Assembly: GCA_965226155.1 (NCBI GenBank) | Contig: OZ245331.1 | Coordinates: forward strand, 1,240,001-1,304,000 | Direction of reading: 5' to 3' | DNA from: G965226155 sp965226155 | Lineage (GTDB): Bacteria > Pseudomonadota > Gammaproteobacteria > Eutrophobiales > Eutrophobiaceae | DNA: 64,000 nucleotides | Shown: piece by piece, positions 53,901-61,008 of the stretch | Layout: every line of letters starts with the position of its first letter | Numbering within the stretch: the stretch's first letter is position 1 | The notes under the pieces: generated by a model | Seen by the model: the letters and a program-made list of their open reading frames with translations, nothing else | Told to the model about the DNA's origin: nothing | The model's database searches: none | Program-made: the position numbers and the translations under genes

Positions 53901-54485
53901 TGAATTTTCTTGCCAAGGTACATACCCATCTGAAATTCGTTGGATAACTTCTTCAATAATATTTTCATCCACACCGGATTCAGTTAGAGCTTTGCGCCAG
54001 AGTGGATGTCCTAAGCGTGCACCCAACGGGATGACTAGTTCTAAGGTGCCGGTGACACCGAGGATGACCGAAGTACGATTCCGATCAAAGGGTTTACCAT
54101 CTTTGGAATCTTGGTTAGTAGAATAGCCTGCATCAAGTAGAGCCTGTCTAGCCACAGCCATACCTAGTAGCTGTGTTGTGTCAGTTGCTTCTATATTATT
54201 TGGACTAAGACCGTATAACAGCGGGTCAAAGTCGATTGCATCTATAAAGCCGCCTCGTTGTGCATAGGTCATATCAGGCGTACTTGCATCTCCATTATAA
54301 TAATCGCTGGGGTTCCAGTGTGTGTCAGGTACGTCGGATATGCAGTCGACTCCATCACGAATATTAGTCCAGTAGCTGGTTGGATCGCCTGCTTTTGGAA
54401 ACATGCACCCTATACCGATGATGGCCAAAGGCACTGGACCGGTGGTGTGCTTCTCTGTTTGCTTGGGTTTTTTATTTTCAGGCAC
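47937..54485 (-). CDS. pfaA: PUFA synthase subunit, KS-MAT-ACPx3-KR-DH (PfaA/Pfa2-type)
   Basis: A 2182-residue megasynthase that starts and extends polyunsaturated chains. Ketosynthase (about 15-480): Cys225 in VDAACASSLSAVH, EAHGTGTKVGD and MIGHTKAAAG. Malonyltransferase (about 610-920): FPGQGSQYPNM and Ser690 in GHSFGELTAL. A Gln-rich linker (about 1030-1090). Three ACPs with the pantetheine serine in LGIDSIKRVEIL at about 1145, 1245 and 1339. Ketoreductase (about 1610-1860): SGGARGITAEIA and Tyr1801 in VDYASANE. PKS-type dehydratase (about 1905-2170): His1913 in EDHPLLVSH and Asp2087 in DTSFQ. The 5' end overlaps pfaD by eight bases. Three ACPs are fewer than in many PfaA proteins. Confidence 0.94.
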   Translation of the reverse strand: MPENKKPKQTEKHTTGPVPLAIIGIGCMFPKAGDPTSYWTNIRDGVDCISDVPDTHWNPSDYYNGDASTPDMTYAQRGGFIDAIDFDPLLYGLSPNNIEATDTTQLLGMAVARQALLDAGYSTNQDSKDGKPFDRNRTSVILGVTGTLELVIPLGARLGHPLWRKALTESGVDENIIEEVIQRISDGYVPWQENSFPGLLGNVAAGRIANRFDLGGTNCVVDAACASSLSAVHMAAMELYSGRSDMAITGGFDTFNDIFMYMCFSKTPALSPTGDCRPFSHNGDGTILGEGLGAIIIKRLDDAKRDNDKIYAVLRGIGSSSDGRGNAIYAPSAEGQTRALKDAYTETGVSPRTIELVEAHGTGTKVGDAVEAKALASVYREDRNEGTWCALGSVKSMIGHTKAAAGIAGLIKIIMALQHKVIPPTIKVDKPLDLLEPGLAPIYVNTKKRPWIAKPDNPRRAAISAFGFGGSNFHCVVEEAETEKPDIEWDGNVLIIAISAKSTKEIENQLNKIDLSTNWESLRLAAAQSLKTFQMKLSCRLILVISKQTNLDKLISNCRTLLVQNKKLSHWMTADGAYYGSGKSPGKLAMLFPGQGSQYPNMLVDLACQFPQMQNVLYQADCTFSSEPTDNRLSDLIYPIPKFTDKAQALDVEKLQATENTQPAIGAVSLGVLRIFEHFTVHPDTTAGHSFGELTALCVARRIDEESLHKLAGKRGSLMQANQGDRGSMLAVHASAAVLHEIMEWEQLDLIIANHNAPSQVVLSGATGQIKRAEDVLDKRGIKAKRLAVSAAFHSSFVNDAKKSFSEFTKSTKFKNSKVAVFANTSAEPYPADTNKAKYLLAEQLAQPVEFVRQIENMYAAGIHTFVETGPGNVLAGLVQSILKNKAHTVISVDSSKGNRNGQHDLALVLARLSSLGYQVDLSKWDSSYLANYVQTPLVKPGLTIKLNGANYVKPKKNIKAARGAGKINKQAVIQNTTANKINDLSQVSQLSASKQQQFKGQLPNNPDTVQGLLQSTQQSILALQKMQEQTAELHRQYLLSQETAQQTINNLLLEQQQIFTATVPSKHENPSAINQKIVEQPVVPSEISHTAQQPTEAINTVDAVSQPPSLANEQLETILMEVVSDKTGYPAEMLSMDMSLDTDLGIDSIKRVEILSGLQEKLPGLQTIQPEDLGTFQLLKHIVEFMVVSADTENTSTSDQQSTPSVHADNTNKQVILEIVAEKTGYPAEMIDINMNLDTDLGIDSIKRVEILSAFQEKMTNAPVVNPEDLANLQTLVQIIDFMDNGSTTVEKETLSPTEPKQQTGQYTDVLMQVVADKTGYPAEMLNLDMNLDTDLGIDSIKRVEILSGFQELLPDAPAVNPEDLASLQTLRQIVDFMHGNTTLSTGYKKTDPIPTIIQPPAGSNLWRGVVTLAPCDRTEQREQISISNKLIVGITDDGSDLPHHLSESLLKCGAQTKIISLHDNIDTALTGLVIIAPENPGSSFNRDAFQLIQGIGKSIKNKGGLLASISRLGGNFGIDHLSSADPISGGIAGLIKTASREWNKANCKVIDIDTSTDDLNGLSDSIAEELFLKGPIEVGIHGQLRVTPVVIPTPLTDSKLSASPLSSGDIVVISGGARGITAEIAYQLARTYKTEVVLLGRTAAPKPEPKWLKELQNETEIKKAIISNSPVELTPKQVGEAFREWMSNREVQHNIERIQAEGVKASYYAVDIRDRQQLKDIFTEIRKSSGPISGLVHGAGVLADKAIEDKSTDQFDLVYSTKVDGLNSMLAASEDDDLKLLLVFSSSTARYGRIGQVDYASANEVLNKIAQQQQRLRSQCRVLSINWGPWDGGMVTPQLKKLFESEGVGVIPLNSGSNYLVQEICSNGPVEIVVLGSAPADDLCQVHSQIEENENPTMHTAFERAVTVEDHPLLVSHVMKGSAVLPAALIVEWMAHGALHNNPGLIFIGLNDLQMFKGVSLGADDRIVLQINTSEIQTAQGNDHVVVELRSKDYLHASANILLGSNYSEHEPVSINTSSSLHPYKGDDVYSTGRLFHGKEMQGIETVIGCTDTEIIAKVKSAPVPAQWMKRPVRSKWLSDPLIIDTSFQLMILWTFEYLGTGSLPTRIGTYRQFQRSFPKNGATISLRILDKFSHSVTANIEFLDDGGKMIAQIENYECVTDASLNEAFIDNCLLKEPQA

Positions 54486-56178
54486 TGATACGGTTCTCGA
54501 TTTCAGATAATGCCAAAGGTGTGACTTGGCTCATTTTAGATGATAGATTAATACCTTGTGTACGTAGCATGTTCAGCCGAGTGACTTGCGCCGCCCCGTA
54601 CATGATATTCATTGCCACTGTAACGACCTTGCGATTTGACGGGCTTTCTAGAAATGAACTATTACTCCATTCATTAAATGCGCCCATCGATGGTCCACAC
54701 CATATTTGGTAATCGACTTGCCTTGATGGTTCCCCAGAATTAGCCCATCTTGATGACAGTCCTAAGTACCAGCGGAATATCAGTGACATTTTATATTTTT
54801 TATCTTTCTCAGCCCTAGTTATCTGTTCAGGGTCACCACGCTCCATGAAAAATTCTTTTGTTTTTAACCAGATTTCATCCAGGGTTGCCTTAAAGATTTG
54901 TGTTTCTATTTCATTTCGTTGTTTCTGAGGGATCTCCCCAATCGATTGGTAACTACGATACAACTCATACAGTTTGTTTCCCCGCATCGCAAACATTGTA
55001 CCCCGTTTCAATACCTGTAGCTTTACACCCATTTCAAACATATCCACTGCTGGTGCCATCGTAACATCGGCTTGTTTTGCTTCTGTCAGCATTTGTCTTG
55101 CCAAGTCACTGCTGCCAGATTCAATACAAGCTTGATTGATAGTGCCAGTCACAATATAAGCGGCACCAAGGGCATATGCAGCGGCGGCTGATTCTGGTGT
55201 CGCAATACCACCGGCTGCGCCTATCCGTAACGACGTGCTGTAGTTAAATTTTTTTTGTAAACGATTTCGTAGGGCAATCATGGTAGGTAATAAAGTGATG
55301 GCAGGTCGATTGTCGGTATGGCCACCTGAATCTGCTTCAACAGTTAAATCTTGTGCCATTGGTATTCGTTTGGCTAATTCAGCTTGCTCATGTGTTATTT
55401 CACCGTTTTCTAATAATTCAGTTATGAATTTATCCGGAGGTGGGCTAAGCCATCTACTTGCAACTTCAACTCTTGACGCTTTTGCAATGATTCGATTAGG
55501 TGTGACGATATTGCCTAGGTCATCAAGGTGTATCCCGGCTAAGCGGTAATGTACTACTGGTAACGTAAGTGCCATATAAGCTGATGCTTCTACAAAACGA
55601 ATGCCATGCAGTAAGTATAGAGCCACTACTGCTAGTTCATGACTTTTTTCATTCGGGCTGTGGATCAGATTGAAACAATAATTTTTTTCCGGAAGATCTC
55701 TCTTGAGTTCAATGATAGCTTGTTCTATTTGTTTGATAGTCAGTCCTGCAGCTCCGAAAGAAGCAAGCAACCCAGCTTTGGCGACTGCTATAACTAGTCT
55801 GGTAGAAGCGATGCCGTTAGCCATCGACCCAGTCATATAGGGGAGGTCAATACCGTAATCATTGCAGAATGAAGTGTCACCAAGTTGGCTTAGGGACATT
55901 GGAGGCAAATAGCCGATTAGTGGTAAGGCATCGTCTGGGTAATCAGTAGTTCCAAGATTGGCTGTTCCTTGAGAAGCAAAGACCATGGCACCATCTCGAT
56001 TAAGCACATAAACAGGGCGTCGAATATCGCCTAGATTGTGATCAAGAGTATCTGTCTTAGCTTGTTGTAGACCAGTAGCGTCATCTAGCCACCAACCGAT
56101 TGCACGAAAGCCACTAGCGGGTTGTGCGATCGCCGGTTTAGTGTGCGCCAAAGTAGAGGGCTTAGTTACGGTGTTCAC
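54478..56178 (-). CDS. pfaD: PUFA synthase enoyl reductase PfaD
   Basis: PfaD is the stand-alone, flavin-dependent trans-acting enoyl reductase of PUFA synthases, related to nitronate monooxygenases. The 566-residue TIM barrel shows YMTGSMANGIASTRLVIA, FGAAGLTIKQIEQAI, EADSGGHTDNRPAITLLP and RIGAAGGIATPESAAAAYAL (FMN phosphate binding), and KRGTMFAMRGNKLYELY. It is the first gene of the pfa-ole run; the 269-base space before it must hold the promoter. The stop overlaps the start of the next megasynthase gene. Confidence 0.95.
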   Translation of the reverse strand: MNTVTKPSTLAHTKPAIAQPASGFRAIGWWLDDATGLQQAKTDTLDHNLGDIRRPVYVLNRDGAMVFASQGTANLGTTDYPDDALPLIGYLPPMSLSQLGDTSFCNDYGIDLPYMTGSMANGIASTRLVIAVAKAGLLASFGAAGLTIKQIEQAIIELKRDLPEKNYCFNLIHSPNEKSHELAVVALYLLHGIRFVEASAYMALTLPVVHYRLAGIHLDDLGNIVTPNRIIAKASRVEVASRWLSPPPDKFITELLENGEITHEQAELAKRIPMAQDLTVEADSGGHTDNRPAITLLPTMIALRNRLQKKFNYSTSLRIGAAGGIATPESAAAAYALGAAYIVTGTINQACIESGSSDLARQMLTEAKQADVTMAPAVDMFEMGVKLQVLKRGTMFAMRGNKLYELYRSYQSIGEIPQKQRNEIETQIFKATLDEIWLKTKEFFMERGDPEQITRAEKDKKYKMSLIFRWYLGLSSRWANSGEPSRQVDYQIWCGPSMGAFNEWSNSSFLESPSNRKVVTVAMNIMYGAAQVTRLNMLRTQGINLSSKMSQVTPLALSEIENRISA

Positions 56179-56236
56179 TTAGTCTGAATATTGTATGAAT
56201 GAAGAGGGTTAATTCCCATAATCCTTTATAATTCAA

Positions 56237-56257
56237 TTTATTAGGGTTATTAATAAA
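56237..56257. promoter_or_regulatory. Inverted repeat upstream of pfaD (possible operator)
   Basis: TTTATTA, a 7-base spacer GGGTTAT, then TAATAAA: perfect 7-base arms, 59 bases before the pfaD start. A larger imperfect symmetry (CCTTTAT...ATAAAGG, 56223-56259) surrounds it. It could be a regulator binding site, but such AT-rich symmetry also occurs by chance. Confidence 0.3.
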
Positions 56258-56447
56258 GGAATTTACCCTAAAACAGACTGTACATAAGATCTGGTTGATT
56301 TTCCAGCAATAAAACAGCATTAATTCAAAAGGATGGCGGCATCAGAGGAGATGTAGAGAGTTATCGGTGATTCAGCTTGTTAATTACCTGGTTGAAGCGG
56401 TACTGCGGCCCGAATTTCGGCTGGATAGTATAGGTAGATGGGATGCT

Positions 56448-57149
56448 TCAGTCTTTGTTAATTTTCTTTTTTAGTTCATCCATTTCCGTATCTACTTTAT
56501 GCATATGATCCAGCATAGCATCAAGCGCATTCTGGACTGGGTCAGGCATGTCTTCGCCTGTTCCATATGCATTGAAACCAATTTTTTTTGCCATTGCTTC
56601 TCGTTGTGACAGTTGGTTCCCTTTGTCATCGGTTTGCTTTGATGAAACGACATGTCCGGGTATACCGACAACAGTCGTTCCTGGAGGAACATTTTTTACC
56701 ACGACAGCATTTGAGCCTATGTTTGACTCAGCACCAAGTGTTATTGGCCCAAGTATCTTCGCACCTGCACCTATGACGACGCCGTTCTCTAAAGTTGGGT
56801 GACGTTTCCCTTTTTCCCAACTGGTTCCGCCGAGTGTGACACCGTGGTAGATCGAGCAGTCATCTGCTATTTCGGACGTTTCACCTATCACGATTCCCAT
56901 TCCATGGTCGATAAAAAATCGTTTTCCTATCTTCGCACCTGGATGGATTTCAATTCCGGTTAGGAAGCGGCTGATATGAGAGCCGATTCGCCCGAGCAGA
57001 AACAGATTGTGATTCCATAACAAGTGGTTTATTCGATGAAACAAAATTGCATGCAAGCCTGGGTTAGCGATCAATGTTTCCAGTGCAGAACGTGCTGCAG
57101 GATCGCGATCAAAAACCACTTGAATGTCTTCTTTTATTGTCTTGAACAT
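56448..57149 (-). CDS. cysE: Serine O-acetyltransferase
   Basis: CysE acetylates serine to supply O-acetylserine for cysteine synthesis. The 233-residue protein has an N-terminal helical part (IQVVFDRDPAARSALE) and a left-handed beta-helix of hexapeptide repeats (IHPGAKIGKRFFIDHGMGIV, SIYHGVTLGGTSW, VVIGAGAKILGPI, SNIGSNAVVVKNVPPG). The catalytic His is in FIDHGMG. It is of the shorter EpsC-like type with a helical C-terminal tail. It follows valS by eight bases, probably in the same transcript. Confidence 0.94.
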   Translation of the reverse strand: MFKTIKEDIQVVFDRDPAARSALETLIANPGLHAILFHRINHLLWNHNLFLLGRIGSHISRFLTGIEIHPGAKIGKRFFIDHGMGIVIGETSEIADDCSIYHGVTLGGTSWEKGKRHPTLENGVVIGAGAKILGPITLGAESNIGSNAVVVKNVPPGTTVVGIPGHVVSSKQTDDKGNQLSQREAMAKKIGFNAYGTGEDMPDPVQNALDAMLDHMHKVDTEMDELKKKINKD

Positions 57150-57157
57150 GGTTAGGA

Positions 57158-60040
57158 TTACCGGTCTAGTAATTTTTTATAAACAAGCTGTTGCTTTGTC
57201 AAGGTTGTTATCATCATTTCAGTATCAGCCAGCCGTTGTCGTTTGCCTTCGACAACTGTTGCCGGTGCTCGTTCAACAAAACTTTTGTTATTTAGCTCCT
57301 TAATTAACCGTTGCTTCTCGATATCCAGCTGACGTAGTTCGTTGTCATTCTTTTTGAGCTCTGCTTCTGGATTTATTATGTCTGCAAGAGGTACTAGTAC
57401 GGTCATCTCTCCAGCCATGGCTACCACCGCATCTTCTGTTTCGATGTTAACCTCTTGTATTGATTCAATTCTAGCAAGACTTTTCACATAATGATTGTTT
57501 TTATCCAATCTGGACTTTTCATCTGCAGTTCCTCCCCTGGTCTGAATAGCAAGATTTTTTCCGGGAGGGATGTCACGCTCTGATCGGATGCGGCGTACCG
57601 CGAGGACAAATAATTTTAACCATTCCATCTCCGTTATACTTGTTTCATCACTGTTCAATTCTGAAGAATCAGGATATTTTTGTAGCATGATAGTCTCGTT
57701 GCCTTTGTCGAGCAGAGAGGCTATGCGTTGCCAGAGTTCTTCAGTAATAAACGGTGTAAAAGGGTGCATCAATCGCAACAAGATCTCCATCGTATTTATT
57801 AATGTGTAGAGAGTGCCGCGTTTTTTCTGTACCGAAGCAGTAAGATCTGTCAGCGTCGTCTTGGATAATTCCACGTACCAGTCACAATATTCATCCCAGG
57901 CAAATTCGTAGATTGCTTGCGCTGCAAGGTCGAATCGATAAGTGTTAATACATTCAGCAACTTGATTTACAGTTAGCGCAAGTCGCGTTGCGATCCAGCG
58001 TTCGGCTAGATCGAATTCCAAATCACCGTTATTAATGTCGATTTTCTGCGCTTCTATATTCATCATGACGTAACGACTAGCGTTCCATAGTTTGTTGCAG
58101 AAATTGCGATATCCTAAAATACGGCCTACATCAAAGTTAATCCCTCGGCCTTGGGTTGCTTGCGACGCGAATGTAAACCGCAAGGCGTCTGTACCGTAGG
58201 CCTCGATACCATTAGGGTAGTGTTTGCGGGTTGCCTTCTCGATACTGATTGCATCTTGTGGACGCATAAGTTCGGAGGTGCGCTTTTTAATTAATGAATC
58301 CAGATCGACACCATCAATAAGATCCAGCGGATCGATAATATTTCCTTTGGACTTTGACATTTTTTGGCCTTCTGAATCTCGTACGAGACCATGGATATAG
58401 ACTTCACGAAATGGGACTTTACCCGTGAACTTTAATCCCATCATGATCATGCGTGCTACCCAGAAAAAGATAATATCGAATCCAGTGACCAGCACACTGG
58501 TCGGATAAAAGGTCTTGAGTTCATCAGTGTCGTCTGGCCAGCCTAGCGTAGAGAACGGCCAAAGAGAGGACGAGAACCAGGTATCGAGCACATCCTCATC
58601 CCGGGTTAGTATTATGTTTTGATCAAGTTTATTTTTTTCTCGAATCTCCTTTTCACTTCGACCGACATAAACTCTCCCTTTATCGTTATACCAGGCGGGA
58701 ATCTGATGGCCCCACCACAGTTGGCGGCTGATACACCAGTCCTCAATATTTCGCATCCATTCGAAAAAGGTCTTGGCCCAGTTTTCTGGAACAAACTTGA
58801 TATCACCATTTTCAACTGCTCGGATAGCAGGATCAGCTAGCGGTTGTATCTTAACGTACCACTGGTCAGTCAAATAAGGTTCGATTACAGCATGAGATCG
58901 ATCACCTCTTGGCACCTTGAGTTTGTGTGCCTCAACTATTTCTAAAAAATTTTGCTTTTCCAAGTCGGCAACAATTTTTTTCCTAACCTCGAATCTATTT
59001 TTTCCTTGATAATCGACAGGAATAAATTCCAGTGTTTTTATAATTTCCTGCGCCAGCTCCAAAGTAGGTTGATTACTGTTTGCAACATTTGGGTTCTGCT
59101 CATCAACAGAAAGATTAGAAATAATTTGTGCACTGTTATTCATGACATTAATCAGTCCACCATGCAGTATTGTGCTTAACTCATCTTTATGCCGTAACCA
59201 AATACTGTAGTCATTAAAGTCATGCGCAGGAGTAATTTTGACACAGCCGGGACCGAACTCAGGGTCTACATATTCATCGGCAATAACTGGAATTGTCCTA
59301 TTTGTAAGCGGTAGTATTACCTGAGTGCCTATGAGATCTTTGTATCGGTCATCATCGGGATGAACAGCCACGGCGGCATCTCCAAGCATAGTTTCTGGTC
59401 GGGTAGTGGCTACCACCAAATTGTCTTTACTATCAACTCTGGGGTATCGAATATGCCAGAGATGACCGTCTTCTTCTTTTGATACGACTTCTAGATCTGA
59501 GATGGCAGTGTGTAATACGGGGTCCCAATTAACCAATCGTTTGCCTCGATAGATAAGTCCTTCATCATAGAGACGGATAAAGACTTCTGTTACTGCATCA
59601 GATAATTTTTCGTCCATGGTGAAGCGTTCCCGCGACCAGTCCATGGAGGTTCCCAAGCGTCGTGATTGGTTAGTGATGGTATTGCCGGATTCCTGTTTCC
59701 ATTTCCAAACTGCATCTGTAAATTTTAAGCGTCCAAGATCATGCCGTGATTTTCCCTTCTGTTCGAGTTGTCGCTCAACAACCATTTGTGTAGCGATACC
59801 AGCATGGTCGGTACCGCATTGCCACAGGGTTTTTTCTCCGTTCATTCGATGATATCGAACGAGGATGTCCATTAGTGTCTGCTGAAAAGCATGGCCCATA
59901 TGTAAGCTACCGGTGACATTAGGTGGCGGCAGCATGATGCAATAAGCTCGATTCCCAGATTTTGGAGCGAAATAGCCATTTTTCTCCCAAGCCTGGTACC
60001 AGGCCAGTTCAATGGCATTAGGATTGTAAGTCTTTTCCAT
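57158..60040 (-). CDS. valS: Valyl-tRNA synthetase
   Basis: ValRS, a class I synthetase. The HIGH-type motif is in PPPNVTGSLHMGHAFQQ, the editing domain has TTRPETMLGD, and the KMSKS motif is in GQKMSKSKGNIIDP. The C-terminal coiled coil (ELKKNDNELRQLDIEKQRLI) is present. Length 960 is normal. It follows the holC-hypothetical pair in the order pepA-holC-orf-valS known from pseudomonads. No T-box or other leader is recognised in the 161 bases upstream. Confidence 0.98.
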   Translation of the reverse strand: MEKTYNPNAIELAWYQAWEKNGYFAPKSGNRAYCIMLPPPNVTGSLHMGHAFQQTLMDILVRYHRMNGEKTLWQCGTDHAGIATQMVVERQLEQKGKSRHDLGRLKFTDAVWKWKQESGNTITNQSRRLGTSMDWSRERFTMDEKLSDAVTEVFIRLYDEGLIYRGKRLVNWDPVLHTAISDLEVVSKEEDGHLWHIRYPRVDSKDNLVVATTRPETMLGDAAVAVHPDDDRYKDLIGTQVILPLTNRTIPVIADEYVDPEFGPGCVKITPAHDFNDYSIWLRHKDELSTILHGGLINVMNNSAQIISNLSVDEQNPNVANSNQPTLELAQEIIKTLEFIPVDYQGKNRFEVRKKIVADLEKQNFLEIVEAHKLKVPRGDRSHAVIEPYLTDQWYVKIQPLADPAIRAVENGDIKFVPENWAKTFFEWMRNIEDWCISRQLWWGHQIPAWYNDKGRVYVGRSEKEIREKNKLDQNIILTRDEDVLDTWFSSSLWPFSTLGWPDDTDELKTFYPTSVLVTGFDIIFFWVARMIMMGLKFTGKVPFREVYIHGLVRDSEGQKMSKSKGNIIDPLDLIDGVDLDSLIKKRTSELMRPQDAISIEKATRKHYPNGIEAYGTDALRFTFASQATQGRGINFDVGRILGYRNFCNKLWNASRYVMMNIEAQKIDINNGDLEFDLAERWIATRLALTVNQVAECINTYRFDLAAQAIYEFAWDEYCDWYVELSKTTLTDLTASVQKKRGTLYTLINTMEILLRLMHPFTPFITEELWQRIASLLDKGNETIMLQKYPDSSELNSDETSITEMEWLKLFVLAVRRIRSERDIPPGKNLAIQTRGGTADEKSRLDKNNHYVKSLARIESIQEVNIETEDAVVAMAGEMTVLVPLADIINPEAELKKNDNELRQLDIEKQRLIKELNNKSFVERAPATVVEGKRQRLADTEMMITTLTKQQLVYKKLLDR

Positions 60041-60201
60041 ATTGAAAATTAAAACTCGTAATGTTTACGGATAGGAATCATTCAAGGAGAGATTATGCCG
60101 AAATGCGAACGGCTTAACAGCAAGAAAGTAATAAATATTTTATTTTAGTAACACTAGGTTTGCTACCAAAGTATACTTAGCAGCATGAAGTTTCTAGGAG
60201 T

Positions 60202-60555
60202 TTAATCTTCACTTTGCGGATTTTCTCCTTGTTCTTTTTTAATTTGGCCTTTCAGTTCAGTCATTATGGTTTCTTTCAAGGTGACCTTTAATACGTTTAC
60301 TATTTCATCTAATTCTGTTGTTAATTTTTCCTGAACACGATCGGCCAAATCCTGCATATGTGGTTCTTGATCTGCAACATCGAGGTGGTCATCAGGAGTT
60401 ACTAGTTCATCCAGGATAGGAATCTGTCCACTTATATTGTCTGCATTATTGAGCTGTTGACGGTTTTCGTCCGAGGTAGTGGAATCGATCAGTGATTCGA
60501 GTTCGTCAATTTTTTTATCGAGAACCTTGTCTTGCTTATGTTTGTTGTCAACCAT
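60202..60555 (-). CDS. Small acidic hypothetical protein between holC and valS
   Basis: A 117-residue, highly charged protein. An N-terminal helix (DKVLDKKIDELESLIDS) and a C-terminal amphipathic helix (ADRVQEKLTTELDEIVNVL) suggest coiled-coil pairing. There is no signal peptide, membrane segment or Cys. A small protein of this kind is commonly encoded between holC and valS in gammaproteobacteria; its function is not known to me. It starts one base after the holC stop, so the two are coupled. Confidence 0.7.
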   Translation of the reverse strand: MVDNKHKQDKVLDKKIDELESLIDSTTSDENRQQLNNADNISGQIPILDELVTPDDHLDVADQEPHMQDLADRVQEKLTTELDEIVNVLKVTLKETIMTELKGQIKKEQGENPQSED

Positions 60556-60556
60556 G

Positions 60557-60985
60557 CTATTGCTCCCTGCCTATATCATGGCTGAAGAGTTCAAAGCCAA
60601 ATCCTCTGTATTGTTTATAACGTTCACGACCCTGTTGGCGTGCGGACGATTCTGAAGGGATGATTTCGATAATACGCGAAAAGGAAGCAACATTTTCGGG
60701 CACCTGATCTGTTAGGTTAATAAGTACGTCGAATTCTGCCGGTTCAGTACCGGGCCAACCAATAATGACAGGTATCTGGTTAGGACCCGTATCAGCTAGT
60801 GCATGAGGGATAAAACTAATATCGTGATAGGTCCACAATAAATTGTCGATTTTATCTGCTATCTCATGGTTCGGGACATCTATGTAAATCGAGTGGCCCT
60901 GTTTGTATACCTTATTTGTAATCGTACAGGTAAATTTTGACTCTGCGGTTGTTTCATCGAGTATGTAAAAATCAGCTCGGGTCAT
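60557..60985 (-). CDS. holC: DNA polymerase III subunit chi
   Basis: HolC (chi) links the clamp loader to single-strand binding protein at the replication fork. The 142-residue protein opens TRADFYILDETTAESKFTCT and has the family signature SFIPHALADTGPNQIPVIIG and LINLTDQVPENVASFSRIIE. The ending FGFELFSHDIGREQ is typical. It lies 23 bases after pepA. Confidence 0.94.
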   Translation of the reverse strand: MTRADFYILDETTAESKFTCTITNKVYKQGHSIYIDVPNHEIADKIDNLLWTYHDISFIPHALADTGPNQIPVIIGWPGTEPAEFDVLINLTDQVPENVASFSRIIEIIPSESSARQQGRERYKQYRGFGFELFSHDIGREQ

Positions 60986-61008
60986 TGTGACTTATGTTAA
61001 TTGAATTT

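Noticed and set aside
60041..60201. T-box or attenuator ahead of valS
   Set aside because: No specifier stem-loop or T-box sequence is visible, and T-boxes are not expected in gammaproteobacteria.
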